Part shown: positions 24,966 to 36,728 of the stretch, piece by piece | How the letters are laid out: each line of letters opens with the position of its first letter | Position numbering within the stretch: the stretch's first letter is position 1 | DNA from: Lepidonotus clava | Lineage: Eukaryota; Annelida; Polychaeta; Phyllodocida; Polynoidae | Length of the DNA stretch: 64,000 bases | Assembly (NCBI GenBank): GCA_936440205.1 | Contig: OW387147.1 | Location: forward strand, 21,787,629 to 21,851,628 | Direction: 5' to 3' | Position numbers and translations under genes: made by a program | Notes under the pieces: generated by a model | Databases searched by the model: none | Seen by the model: only the letters and a program-made list of their open reading frames with translations | What the model was told of the DNA's origin: nothing

Positions 24966-27900
24966 ATGAGAGTATCTTTCACAATTAATTGTAAGTATAT
25001 GAAATTTATAGATATATATCATTTATGATTTGATAGCCATGTACAAATTCACGAAAATATCAATGTAATTGAAACAACTTTACTAGGGAAAATAATATGA
25101 TAATTATTGTTGTATCTTGAAATAATCGAATTGAATCATTTTAGATATTCAACTTGAATTGATTTGTTCAGGTTTCTTCATTTTAGAGATGTTTGATCCT
25201 CCTGGTTGTGACTAGATCATATTACATATAAATAAAAAGTTCTTATAAAGTAAGATGTGGGCATATTGTCCCCTTTACTGTGGCATGCTTGTAGTTTAAC
25301 CTTTCTTTCGTGACCAGCAGGGTAACTTTATTGTAAAAGCTGCAGTAAAGATAAGCCTAACGATTGTAGTTTTCGGGACGACTTTCTAAATCATTAAATT
25401 TTTTATTCAGTGTTGTTGCTTGTACAAGGAATGGCCCTAGGCGGATTTTATCATAGATATCGATGGACCAGACCTAGACATGATACAAGAGATAGCCATG
25501 TAGTGAAGACAATTCCTTTCATGGATAAAAATGGTTCGTATGGTTTTTTAGTACCCCATGTATGTTGCTTTACTTGTATTATTCACATGTATATGCAACT
25601 ATAGATATTGTGCAGGCAGTGTCACAACTGCCCATAATGGGATGTTCATAATCATTATTATCTACAATTTTGAAGCATTTAAAAAAGAGTTTTAAGCTAC
25701 AAATTTTAGAAATAGTCTTATGTCATAATACTATCATTCAGAATATTATATAAATTTTTATTTTTGCAATAGCCACGTGGTCTTGATCACCATGTGGTGA
25801 TCACCAAAAAGTGATTATGTGACCACGTCTGCACAAGGTCTGTACTGTTTGCTCATGGTTGGCCCCTAAATACTACAACAACAAAATATTCAAAATGAAT
25901 AGTGATCAATATACAGGTAATTTTAGTATTGACAGAGACTATATTTCATAATGGAATTGTGAACTTAAACCAACAATGATCTACAAGCAAATGTTTGATC
26001 AGTAAATGAGAGAAATATTCATGCACAGGTAAGGATATAGCAGGTGTTAAATACCGCTATTTTACTACATATGTTTTGTCCAAGACAGAATTTCTAATAA
26101 TGAGACACCCATTCCAAATCCATTTGGTTATAGCCCAGTTAGTAATGAAAATATGACAACATGCATAAAGTAGTTCTTAGTAAATAACAGAGGCCATATT
26201 CACTTGATGTCATGTGGTATATACAACATGAGTCTTTGGCTTTATCACCCGCAAGGACGGTGAGCGGTGCTTATTGTGGGCAGTGTGTATTGACAGGCTG
26301 TATGCACCACTCCTCATTCTCAGTATTTTTTCAATAATCTTAGTATTGCTTGTGTGATAAAATTATTATAGATGAACCTTTGGGGTTGTCCTCAAGTGGC
26401 CGTATGACGAAAGTGGACCATATGAACCTTGTGCTTTAAGGCCTATTCGCCATGGTAATCAGGGTTCAAGCAATCTGTTGTGACAGTTGGTGCACATGGT
26501 CGGGAGTGCAAAAGATAATGCAAAAGACAGGTCTGCAAGCAAACAGATCCAACATGTTGGATCAAACTGTTTGAGTTTCAATCGATTCTAATGGGTAATT
26601 ACTCCCGATAATTATTCTTTGCAATTGCAACGGCCCCCTTTTGTCAGTGAGAATGCTATTTGTTTAATTTTGCAGGCATGCAATCATTTTATTGGCCCCT
26701 AGAATATCGTCTTCTCTCTATGATCATTTTATTGGTGCTTCAGCTGACAGAACAATTGGCCGACAGATGTATCACATGGGGAAGATGATCATCCCAGGGC
26801 TGACAAATTGTCGCATGCCAGTGAAATTTAACAAAATTTAATAACGTTCGCACTGGCAAAGGGGGGCCCTTGTGATTGCAAACGATAATTGTTTCAAGAA
26901 CATGAAATAGCCCTTGAATCAGCTGGAATTCAAGTGAATCGATCCAATATGTTGGATCTGTGCGCTTGCATATCTAGCGTTTGCCTGATCGTTTGCACCA
27001 GGAGATCCACACAACAATTGTCAGAACAGATCGCAAGCACCTTATCAGCCACAGCGAATGAGGCTTGACAATCCCCAATAGGCCATATGGCCACTCTCTG
27101 ATGCCTCTAGCAGTTCTTTTATCATGGTACATGATATATTCAAGAGGCGCTAGCTGAGTGATTAAATCAAAGCAGACAGACAAGTGTTGTATCTGACAAT
27201 TAATTAAATTACAAAAAAACAAGCAAGTGAAATGTAGCTTAGAATCTTTTAGAGAAAATCCATGTATATCTCTCTCTTGAATCAATGAAATTCATCAAAA
27301 TGTTAGTATGAAAAGGGTTTAAAATAAATTTACTTCAAACAGGACTGATACATTTATGTCTGTGTGTCTGTGTATATGTGTAAACTGTTGTGTTTCTGTA
27401 TAATAAATATGAAAATTTGGTTGAAATATGAAAACATTCAAACTAACAAAGTATAAAAGATACAGATACAAGATGCATTACTTCCTTACAATGATTACGA
27501 TTACCTTTAGCTTCATCAATAAAATGCATTATGTTTACAAATTTCCCAAAAGGTAATGTTTGGGGACAGGGTCTAAATGGTATGAAATACACCTTTCCTA
27601 TTACAATTATATCATGGTATTTGCAGAAAAAGAAAACTATTTTCACGCCTAAATTCCTACTCTTTTTTCCTCCAGGATGTCGAAGACTTGGAGACGTTGT
27701 TTGTGACATTGAAGCCGAAAATAGGTTTCGACCATGTCAATATTCAATTTGTGTATATGCCTCTGAACACCAAAACCTGTGGAACAATCCTTCACTAACA
27801 GTATCTAGAAGGGCCTGTCCTAAGGGCATGGGAGTGAGCACAAAACTATGCAATAAAAACCTCCATCTCCTGGCACTGGTCCAGAAAAGCAAATATAATC

Positions 27901-29130
27901 AGCAAATTCCCCACCAAGAGCCTCCAAAACACTACACATTCTTTGACCCATGTGTCGTGGTCAATGAACAATGTAAGTATAATTATTTTGTAACAGTTAC
28001 ATAGAAAAACTTGGGCAAAGAATTGTTTCGAGCCATACGACTATCAATATTTTTTTCTCTTGCATACACACAATTGATTTTTATACTGAAACCTATGGCC
28101 AAACTGGTTTGTGGCTGTGGTGAAGGTAAAGCGTGAAGAGGAAAAGGTTATGACTTATGAACTCCGAGCTCAAAGGGCATACACTTTTACATACGTACAC
28201 CATAACCTATACTTCCCAAGCGTTTTATGAGCTATACATATCTCCCATAGCCAAGAGGCAACATTAATTAGCATACCATGTATGTACACATCAGTGGCAG
28301 ATACATGATTTTGGAAAAGGGGGTCCATATACAGGCTAAGTACTAAAGTGGCATGCTTTGGTGCCAGGGGTCTTTTTATGATTATGGTTTATATGTATAA
28401 GTATAGGAGCTATAAGAGCAAGAGTGAGATGGTACTACTTATAATAAATTGGCATTATAAAGGGTTAGCTAGTGTAGGTAGAGTACAGTGGAGAACTTTG
28501 GACAACTTAAGAGAGAAGAGCCACACAGTCAAATACAGTGTCAACTTTTTATTAATTCCTAGTTTACAACAGTCTATATTTCAATTGTCCATCAAAATAC
28601 AGTGAGTGATACCAAGTTACAACAACCACACAACACACCATCTGAGTGCTTACCTCAACATTTCTATGAACCCTGGACTGCTGGTGATAGGTGCTGAACA
28701 TGCTGTTCACCTACTAGTCTTGGGTCCAGCCTTGAAGACTTGGGTATAGTTGTCAACTTGGTCTCAGAATGGTCATGTGTAGAGTTGGAGCCTCAGGGAA
28801 GACTCTCTGTAGGAGGCAAACATATCGTCATCAACAATTTCGTCATCGACAATAACCCACCCTAGAATTGTTTATTTAGGTAAATTGGGGAGTGATAATT
28901 ATGTTTTTCTTACATTTATACCTATGTTTGCTTCTACTGTTTCAGGTACAGGTGCTCTGGATGGTGAAATGGCTGGTCCCCCTTGTCCCCCTGTTTCCAC
29001 TGGTTCCCCTGTTTCCACTAGTCCTACTGTTTCCACTGGTCCCACTCTTTCCACTGGTCCTACTCTTTCCACTGGTCCCACTCTTTCCACTGGTGCAACT
29101 GTTTCCAGTTCTGTTCCCCCTGAATTTTGA
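24966..29130 (+). CDS. gene A, copy 2: secreted 8-Cys protein with Thr/Ser/Pro tail (209 aa)
   Basis: Exons 24,966-24,990, 25,411-25,533, 27,676-27,972 and 28,946-29,130 join in phase 1 into an open 209-residue frame. The signal peptide starts MRVSFTIN and ends about QGMALG, split across exons 1 and 2. Residues about 20-49 are basic (FYHRYRWTRPRHDTRDS). Exon 3 gives a compact domain with spacing C-x7-C-x10-C-x4-C-x21-C-x10-C-x33-C-x6-C, the last Cys being formed across the exon 3/4 junction. Exon 4 encodes GPPCPPVSTGSPVST, then STGPTL repeats, then SSSVPPEF, a probable O-glycosylated mucin-like tail. There are no transmembrane segments after the leader, so it should be exported. I recognise no named domain. 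The gene points the same way as gene B downstream, though the Gypsy insertion now separates them. Confidence 0.72.
26481..27023. mobile_element. fold-back MITE in gene A intron 2 (unit 2)
   Basis: Paralogue of the element at 11,978-12,514, with the same long imperfect inverted arms and the GATCCAACATGTTGGATC palindrome in both arms. No coding capacity. Confidence 0.65.
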
Positions 29131-29752
29131 ACAAGCCTCTAAAATTGGAAAACTCAGGACTTCACAAGGAATGGAAATACTGATGAGGAGTAATTCCTAT
29201 ACTTGTGCTGGTTACAAACGCACAATGACATGGTTGAACAGGGGCTGGCAATTGCAATAGAGTCAACGTCAAAAATAAAAGCCAAGGAAGTGCATCTTGG
29301 ATGCTGACTTTCCCACATAACAGTATCTGGATATGATGTGATCACTCACTATACCATCCCATTCCATTATTACTTTCATTATCATATATAATATGGTTAT
29401 CTAAAATTGGAGTTTGAATTTGATGTAAGACCGGGAAACCTATTCTTCTTCCCGATTGTAGCCAGGTTAAATAATTGTGAATAAAAAAAGGAGTTTAGCC
29501 AGGAATTGCACCTTCAGTTTGAAAATCTGGCAATGTTCATTCTTAATTGGTTATATCCCATAGTGACCACTTCTAAAACAACACTCGACACTCAATGTCC
29601 CTCCCTTTATTGCCGTGTAATTTAGTTATTTTGCTATGTACTGGATTGACTGCAGGTCATCCGTCATTTTCCATTAATGTCCGATGTAATTGTTTATTGA
29701 AGCATCAGATATTTTGTGAAAAGAAATGTTGGTACTTAAGCTTGTTTTGAAT

Positions 29753-29758
29753 AATAAA
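29753..29758 (+). terminator. poly(A) signal of gene A copy 2
   Basis: AATAAA about 620 bp after the stop and about 150 bp before the Gypsy element, so the insertion probably spares the transcript end. Confidence 0.55.
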
Positions 29759-29904
29759 AAGCAATGAATGCTATAAATATCCTTATGCATTTAATTATTC
29801 TTTTGTTTCTCGTGTGTGATATGACCTGAGAATATCCTAAAGTAATCGTCTGATGTTATTCCCTATTCTAGACTACGGTGATGGGGGCCAAATTCATAAA
29901 ATTG

Positions 29905-30843
29905 TGTGACGTTCTCTGGTAAGTCGGGGTTGCCGATTCTTACAACAGAGGAACGTGGGGGTTGTTCGGGTCTCGGGGCGGACGGGGAATCCGGGCCAAG
30001 AACCGAGATGTGTTTCTAGAGTCGTGCCTCGCGCACGAGGGGGGGCTGAGCGAATCGATCGGGAATCGGCACTCGATGTCGACGGAGGACTGCGGGGGAG
30101 GGAAATTATGGTAGGGGTACGGGTCGGCCGGGGGGTGGTCCACCCCTGAGTTCCGGTCCGCGGGGGCGACGGGCCGACGGTCGCCTATTGTTTGGTAGCG
30201 TGGGGCCGAGCATGCCGCGCCCTCGTCCCCGCGGACTTCGCTCCCTCGTTCCGCTCCCCATGTCTTCGTACCATACTACGCCTCGGTTTCCGGTACTACT
30301 TCGGGCCTTCGTGCCCTACTCCGTTCCCTCGTTCCTCGTTCTTCGGGCCATCGGGCCCCTTACCCTATGTTTCTACTACCTATCTCGAACTTCGACTGTT
30401 TTGTCCTAACTTCGGCTTAATTACTCTGTTCGGCTCATCTTTAGCGGTTGTTTCAGGAAAGAGGACACGTCTGGACACCAGGAGAACTGTTAAAGAACTC
30501 TGTTTATTCGGGCCTCACCGCCCCTTTATATACTAGAGAGGTCAGCCCTGATTGGCTGCCTTCGGTCACGTGACCTACAACTGACGTCACTTCCGGTTTA
30601 TATATTCCGTTTCCGGTTTACATTTCACTTCCGGTTTACATATTTCCGGGTTTCGTTCCATTACGTTTTCGTTATTCGTTCTTTACATATTCGTTATTCG
30701 TTCTTTACATATTCGTTCTTTACATCTATTTCGTTCTTCGTTCTTTACATATTCGTTATTCGTTCTTTACATCTATTTCTATTATTACCTTATTTCTATT
30801 ATTTTAACCTCTATGTATTTTGGCTGAATAGCCGTTCATCACA
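29905..30843 (-). repeat. 3' LTR of the Gypsy element
   Basis: 939 bp. On the + strand its right part has stacked CGTTATTCGTTCTTTACATA repeats (about 30,665-30,780) and several TTCCGGTTTA words (about 30,590-30,650). Confidence 0.92.
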
Positions 30844-30852
30844 CCCTCCCGC

Positions 30853-33800
30853 ACCTTCTTGAAAGGTGGGAAAACACGTTATACAAAATTTCAACACAGT
30901 TCATACAGCAACGACAACAGAACATACTCTAGAACCAGAAACATTTCAATCCTACGCTCCTTATCGGCAGAGGAGGAGGTGTCACCCTCTGTCCTCCCCG
31001 GTCTACTTCGGAGGGCCCCCGGGGCCTATCCGGCTAATTATTATTTCTCTTCTTTCTTCGTTTTTCTCTCTTCGTTTTTCTCTCTTCTTAATGAAAGTTC
31101 ATATAATTCGTTTTTATATATCTTAGTCTCTTTTTATCTTCGTCAGAGTTCTCTATCCTGGATCTATTAGGACCTCCTCTTTTTTTCCGTCTTTAGGATG
31201 AGCGAGCCGGTCGTGGCTCTCCCACCCGGGACTGGGGATCGGTCGTGACCCCGTCGCCCCCGCTCCTCTCCTCTGAGCTCTATTTACTTAGCCCCTCGGT
31301 GCGTTTTTCCTCGCCTTTTTACCCTCATTAGGACAGAGGGACCGGTCGTGGTCCTCCTGCCCGGGGCCATGGGTCGGTCGTGACCCGCAGTGCCCCCGTT
31401 CCCTTCGTTTTCCGTCGTCCAGACGTTCTCCCCTAGTTCGGGTGGAGAATCGGTCGCGACTCTCCCACCCAGAGGCCAGGGCCGGTCGTGACCCTTAGTC
31501 CTCTCGACCCTCGATCCGTTCTACCGTCGTTCAGACGTTCTCCGTTGTTTTTGGGTAGAGAATCGGTCGTGATTCTCCTACCCGGTCGGTCGTGACCCCT
31601 CGTTCTTCCGTAACTATTACTCTTCTCTGCGTTCTCTTAGGTGATGATGATGATTTTAAGGATGAGTTGAAGAAGAAAGACTGAAGTTTTTGTGGATAGA
31701 ATGTTCTTTTTGGACTTCGCACCCTCGGTCGCCTCGGCATTCAGAGCCCTCCAGTGACTTTTTCACGTTTGGCAAGGACAACATGTTCGAGCCAAAGGCC
31801 AAGGTACCCAAAGAAGAAGATGGCGTTGTATGTGGAAAGGAACTTAACTTCATGCATTAAAGCTTAGAGTGGAAGCTTCAGCAGACGACGTCGCGGGTTT
31901 CGTGCTACTTGTCACAGTGAAGCTTTGAGATGGAGTCCGGGTGAAGGTGAGACTGAGAAGATTAGAATCATTAATTATCGATGAAGTGTCCGTTTTCCGT
32001 ACAGGAACTGAAGTTTGACTTTTACGACACATGTCCTCGTGGTTAACCCAGCATCAAGATGTTCCGTCCTCGACCACGTCGACACATTTGAAGATTTCAG
32101 GATTTCAGAAAGAGATGTCGGAGAGAGTCCACCATAGTAAAGTATTTCCGTCACCGTTCCGGGCCCAAGTGGCATGACAACAACCGGAACGGAGACCTGA
32201 TTAAGAAGATAATTTTGATGAAGTTTCTTTTTGATGACAGGAGCCGGTGCCTCTCATCCCTCCCCCCCTCCGTAAACAACGGCAGGAAGACAGTCCTCTT
32301 TGGGGCGAGAGGGAGGCTCCTTCGTTCTACTGATGAGATGATTTTCCTAAGAAGAGGATTCCTGTTTCGGGCACTCGGGCCCTCGTTCGTTTCCTAGGCT
32401 CTCGGGCCTCGCTCTGTTTACTAAGTTTTTCTCTTCGTCCTCCCGGAGGACCGTGCTTTTAGACGATTTTCGTGAGACTGTAATACCAACAAATAGTTCG
32501 TTAATAGAAGTAAGTTTAAGATCCGGTCTGGTTTGATTTTGGAGTAAGGCCACAGTCGTCCACGGTGCCATGTCACATTGCATGGAGCCACTATGCCTAT
32601 GACGAACGCCGAGACAACAGCTCCGAGCCGTTCCGGGCTGCTCCTAGGTACGACGGTTCGAAGTTGGTAAGTTGAAGATATTAGTGAGAAGGAGAAGAAG
32701 AAGCCGTAGAAAGTGAAGATGGACGACATCAACTGGGACCTGCACCCAACGTCAACCTCTGAGATCCGGAACGGGCCCATTCTCAATAAAATAGCATATA
32801 TAGAGAACTCATCCGATGTCGAACTCCAAGAAGGGTCGCTCCTCGTCGCTCTCTGCAGACCTCTTGATGTGTCTATCGAGGCATCCGCGGCCGACGTTCC
32901 AAGCACCACCTCCCTGTATATTGCAAAGATTACTTCCCTATATGTTTCAAAGACTATTTTGTTTCGTTCCTCGAGAAGAAGACATCAGGAAATACGACAT
33001 GGAAGGAGTCTCTGTCGTTACTGCAGGTAAGAGATTAATATAAGTTTTAGTAAGTCTATTAATTTTCGTTTCTCGTTCATGTATTGCTTTTACTATATAT
33101 TACGGTCGGTCACGAGCCAGGGCCCCTAAGTTATCGTCCCTGCTCGTGCCTTGGTCCTCCGGGAGACATCTACGACTCGCCGCAATCCCTTCACGACTCG
33201 CTGCATCAACTCTGGCACGATAAAACCAGCATTCAGGTCGAAAAATTCCATTTTGCCGCTCTTCGAATGCGGTAAGAGGCTGAAGACAAGGAAACTCAGA
33301 AGATGATGGTACATGAATCCGGGTTCATCCACATTCTGATCGATCCATCCAAAATCAAGAAGACAAAGTTGCAGGAAGTAGAAGTGCCGCTAGAGGACAG
33401 AGGTCGTCTCTTCCTCGCCTCCAGATCGCTCAAGGCAGCGCGGGAGAAGGGTTTTCAGTCTTGGCCCGCGCCAGCCTTTCCTCCAGCGGCGAGTCGCCGG
33501 CCCACCGGTACCTTATTTACCCCGGCACGACCGTCGACTCAAAGACTACAATGACAACACTATCCGTCCATTCTGATTTCCTTTCTTCGATTCCGCCTCC
33601 CAACTTTCACTCTCGCTCCCGGGCCGCCCGGCCCGCTATCCATTTCCGCGACCGGACGATCCCGTTCCACCTGCTCGGTCCCAACCAACGCAGCGGGCTC
33701 CAGGGAAGAAGAGGAACAGCTACAAACTTGTTTTTCCTCCTAGCGCCTCCTTCCGTCCCGTATTCGCCCCGCAGGCTTGGTAAGTTCATTCCAGTCATGG

Positions 33801-34181
33801 ACCCTCCAGCTCGCTGATTACACTCAACACCTCCTAACACATGTGGTTTCGTTCACTTCCGCAAGAAGATTCCCATAAAGAAACTAATAAGAATAAATTA
33901 AGATAAGAATGTTCGAGCCCGCCAGTCCGTTCCCGATGAGTTTAAGTAAAGTTTTCGGGCCCGTCCAGCGGTCTCCAGGAGAGTCTTTTATCCAGGCTTC
34001 GGCCTCCTGTGCGGCTCAGGTACCTCCGCCTCGGCCCGGTTCTCTCCCTGGGGGTTTGACACTATGGGTGAGGAGCCAACACCCCGTAATCCCTCCCCAC
34101 CCGACTCGCGACGCGCCATCTTCCGCCTCTGGTTCCGTCGCGCTGTTTTTCTTCCGTGCAAGACCTCGAGCAGCATCTACT
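30853..34181 (-). other. long untranslated stretch of the Gypsy element, between ORF3 and 3' LTR
   Basis: About 3.3 kb without a convincing ORF on the element's sense strand; the ORFs present are short and of biased composition. It contains the GGTCGT hairpin array near its LTR side. GAAGAAGA-type purine-rich runs occur on the + strand. Such a long 3' noncoding part is unusual for a Gypsy element. Confidence 0.6.
31204..31600. repeat. array of about eight hairpins with a GGTCGT loop inside the Gypsy element
   Basis: The core GGTCGT (once GGTCGC) is flanked by stems that differ from copy to copy but stay complementary: GAGCC/GGCTC (31,204-31,219), GGACC/GGTCC (31,339-31,354), GGGTC/GACCC (31,371-31,386), and longer arms at about 31,441-31,470 and about 31,552-31,583 (AGAATC/GATTCT). 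The copies lie in the untranslated stretch between ORF3 and the 3' LTR. Stem covariation suggests a conserved structure. Confidence 0.75.
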
Positions 34182-36728
34182 TCACCCTTCTTCTTGGCGC
34201 CGGATCGGCAGCAACAGTCTCTCCTCCCTAGCGGGGAGCTCGAGAAGCTGATCCACCATTCCGCTCTGTTTTTCCGCCTCTCTTGTCGCCTTCAACAAGT
34301 CATCCAGTTGATCCTCGTTTTTGTACATCACTAGGGTCTGAGCCAATTGGACGGTCCGGTTGTGTTCGTTAACTAGCCGGTCGACCCCCGGGAACTCCCT
34401 GGTCAACGGCCCCAGTGCCGCCGTCGGGAACTGCGCCATCGCTTCTTCAAATGTCTCTGGCTTGCGGCCCGTTTCTAGTGCCATCAGGAACGCCATAGAC
34501 GCCGAAGCCATTGCTCTTGTCTTGGCCGTCATTCCTCGCACCTCCCTCGGGGGCCACATCAGTTGCACCCGAATGGCCTTTTCCGCGTCCCAGTCTCGTA
34601 CCGCTCGCGCCGTCACCGGAAAGTGTCCCTGTAAGACCTGGTGAATGGCCTGTGTCCGTAATAACTTGAGTCTCGGTGTTTCCCTAGATGGTCCTGCCGT
34701 CGGTATCTCCGTTCCTATAGACCCGAACACTGAATCCGCTCCCGACTCGTCCAATTCTTGTTTCTCCGGCTCGTATCCTCTGGTCTCGGCCTGCCCCAAC
34801 TCCATGTCCTCTGAGTCTTTCACCTCCGCGTCCATGGACTGGGCAGCCGGTATTTGTAATCTGTGTATCACAACCCGCGGTTGTAGCGCCCGCCCGTGTT
34901 TATCCTCGTCCTTGAGTGGGGTATCCGGTCCTGGCGGCGATCCCATACGTTCGGGCGACGGTGGTCCCGGGGTCTCCTCCGATCCTTGCGACCCGAAAAA
35001 CGAGCTCCCCAAATTGGCTCGAGTCAGGTTGTCAACCGCCGCCCGTGTCTCTGGCGTGTCTGGTGCTACCGTAATGTCTCTCATTCGTTTCAATCCTGGG
35101 GGCGGCACTATCGGCTGCTTACATACCATCTTCTCCAGGGGTGAATCTGCTTTCGTCGGGGTAGGGGTAGAGAACAGCGGCTGTGTCGAGGCCGTCGACG
35201 CCGTGTCCTCCGGCCTGGCCGCATGCCGAACATACTTTACTTTCTCCACTCGCCCCGACGGTTTGAGTCCCTGCCTTTCTGCCATCTCGCGTAGAAACCT
35301 CCCTAGGTACAATGCTTCTCTTTCCACCAGCCGGCCTCCCTGTGCTTCCCGAATGCTGTCCTCCAGCTCCCGGTCGGATCTCGCCTCGTGGTAACCCCTG
35401 AACGATCCCTCCCGGTTCATTGTTCCTTTTAAATACCCGGGGTACCTCGGGTGTCGTGATTCGTATATCACTGATTTCTTATGAACTGTCATCATAGTAA
35501 ATTGTGCGTCGCTACAAGGTGGTTCTAGTCCCGTGGTCCGTCTGACTCCTGTCGAGGTCTCAGGCTGCGATGGTCCCAGCTCTCCCGTGCTACTAGACTC
35601 AGCGATAATCAAAGACCGATCGCTTCGGGCCGACATACTCCTGCCTGACTCCGACTGGTCCGAACTCGTTCCCTCCTCCAATTCTCTCGGGACTTTCTTG
35701 ACCTTTTTCCACTTCTTCTTTCGCGACGGCTCCTCCGCCGGGCATCCCTGCGTCGGGGGCCTCTTGAAAGCGAGCGGCTCCTCTTCCTCTTTGACTTTCG
35801 GTCGTTGGTCGTCGGACGAACTCACTAATTCCACCACCTCAGCCCCCGGTGGTATTCCTGAGCAACCCGGCTTCGGGGTGGGTGTGGATGTCCGTCCTTT
35901 TCCTCTGCCTGGGAGTCCTCGTCCTCTCGGTTCCCGTGGTTCTCCCTGGGCGTTTAACTTCTTAATTCGGCTCTGTACTAACCCTGATATTTGGTCTGGT
36001 GTCAGGAGTGGCTTCGGGTTGACCACGGCCCGGCTCGCGCTTCGCGGCGACTCGGTGTCTTCCTTCCGTACTCCTTTCGCGGCCCTCCGAGGGGAACGAC
36101 GCGTGGGTGTCGATCGTTCCGCCACCTCGGCCAGGGGTCCCTTCCCTGCTGCTTTGGCTGCTTGGGCTCCCTCGCCGGCCTCGTCGGCCTCTGATCCTTC
36201 TTCGGTTGCTACCTGCTCCAGCTGCTCGGCGTCGCTGTCCTCGGATCCTCTCGACGCCCTCGGGTAGTAAGGTATGCGGATATGCCGTCGCGGCCTCTCC
36301 GGTGCCTCCTTATCCACCGCCCTCTCAGGGGGTTGAAACCCCTCCGGATGGCGCACCGCGTAGTCCCGTTCCATGTTGGCTACCCGGGCCGCCGTTTCAT
36401 CCCCAGTAGCGAAACTGGTGTACGGCGGTCGTCCTTTCGGGTCCAAGGCGAACGCCGCAGCATACTCCAGCCTCAGAAGGGGGTCTTGCTTCGGCATCCC
36501 CCTCTGCAGGTTCCCTTCGTGTGAGTCCGTCATGTGCTTCCTCCAGTCCTGGTGTGTCGAATAGGCTCGACTCGAACACACCGGGCACATGTAGTACTGC
36601 TTCCGTAATCCATCGTGCTGGCCTTTAATATGCTTGACCAAGTGCTTAAACTCCTTTCCGCGACAATGTCCTTCCCAGCACTGTCCGCTCATCGTGTCTG
36701 TTTTCCGGGCTTTCGGGGCTCGTTCCAA
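34182..36728 (-). CDS. accessory ORF3 after pol, zinc-finger protein of unknown role
   Basis: 848-residue ORF in the position where retroviruses have env. It starts with two C2H2-like fingers: C17-x4-C22 with H33/H38, and C48-x2-C51 with H65/H70 (YYMCPVCSSRAYSTHQDW). A long Ser/Pro/Glu-rich, probably disordered middle and a helical C-terminal part (TRAVRDWDAEKAIR-like to LLKATREAEKQ) follow. There is no signal peptide, furin-like site or transmembrane segment, so it is not an envelope. The fingers suggest nucleic-acid or protein binding. It may have been captured from a host gene or be a lineage-specific element protein. Confidence 0.75.
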   Translation of the reverse strand: MERAPKARKTDTMSGQCWEGHCRGKEFKHLVKHIKGQHDGLRKQYYMCPVCSSRAYSTHQDWRKHMTDSHEGNLQRGMPKQDPLLRLEYAAAFALDPKGRPPYTSFATGDETAARVANMERDYAVRHPEGFQPPERAVDKEAPERPRRHIRIPYYPRASRGSEDSDAEQLEQVATEEGSEADEAGEGAQAAKAAGKGPLAEVAERSTPTRRSPRRAAKGVRKEDTESPRSASRAVVNPKPLLTPDQISGLVQSRIKKLNAQGEPREPRGRGLPGRGKGRTSTPTPKPGCSGIPPGAEVVELVSSSDDQRPKVKEEEEPLAFKRPPTQGCPAEEPSRKKKWKKVKKVPRELEEGTSSDQSESGRSMSARSDRSLIIAESSSTGELGPSQPETSTGVRRTTGLEPPCSDAQFTMMTVHKKSVIYESRHPRYPGYLKGTMNREGSFRGYHEARSDRELEDSIREAQGGRLVEREALYLGRFLREMAERQGLKPSGRVEKVKYVRHAARPEDTASTASTQPLFSTPTPTKADSPLEKMVCKQPIVPPPGLKRMRDITVAPDTPETRAAVDNLTRANLGSSFFGSQGSEETPGPPSPERMGSPPGPDTPLKDEDKHGRALQPRVVIHRLQIPAAQSMDAEVKDSEDMELGQAETRGYEPEKQELDESGADSVFGSIGTEIPTAGPSRETPRLKLLRTQAIHQVLQGHFPVTARAVRDWDAEKAIRVQLMWPPREVRGMTAKTRAMASASMAFLMALETGRKPETFEEAMAQFPTAALGPLTREFPGVDRLVNEHNRTVQLAQTLVMYKNEDQLDDLLKATREAEKQSGMVDQLLELPAREERLLLPIRRQEEG

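Noticed and set aside
29940-30536. ORFs of 64-114 residues inside the LTRs
   Set aside because: Identical in both LTRs, GC-rich and of biased composition, with no domain; expected by chance in such sequence.
34182-36728. Calling ORF3 of the Gypsy element an envelope gene
   Set aside because: It has no signal peptide, transmembrane segment or cleavage site; the N-terminus has C2H2-like fingers instead.
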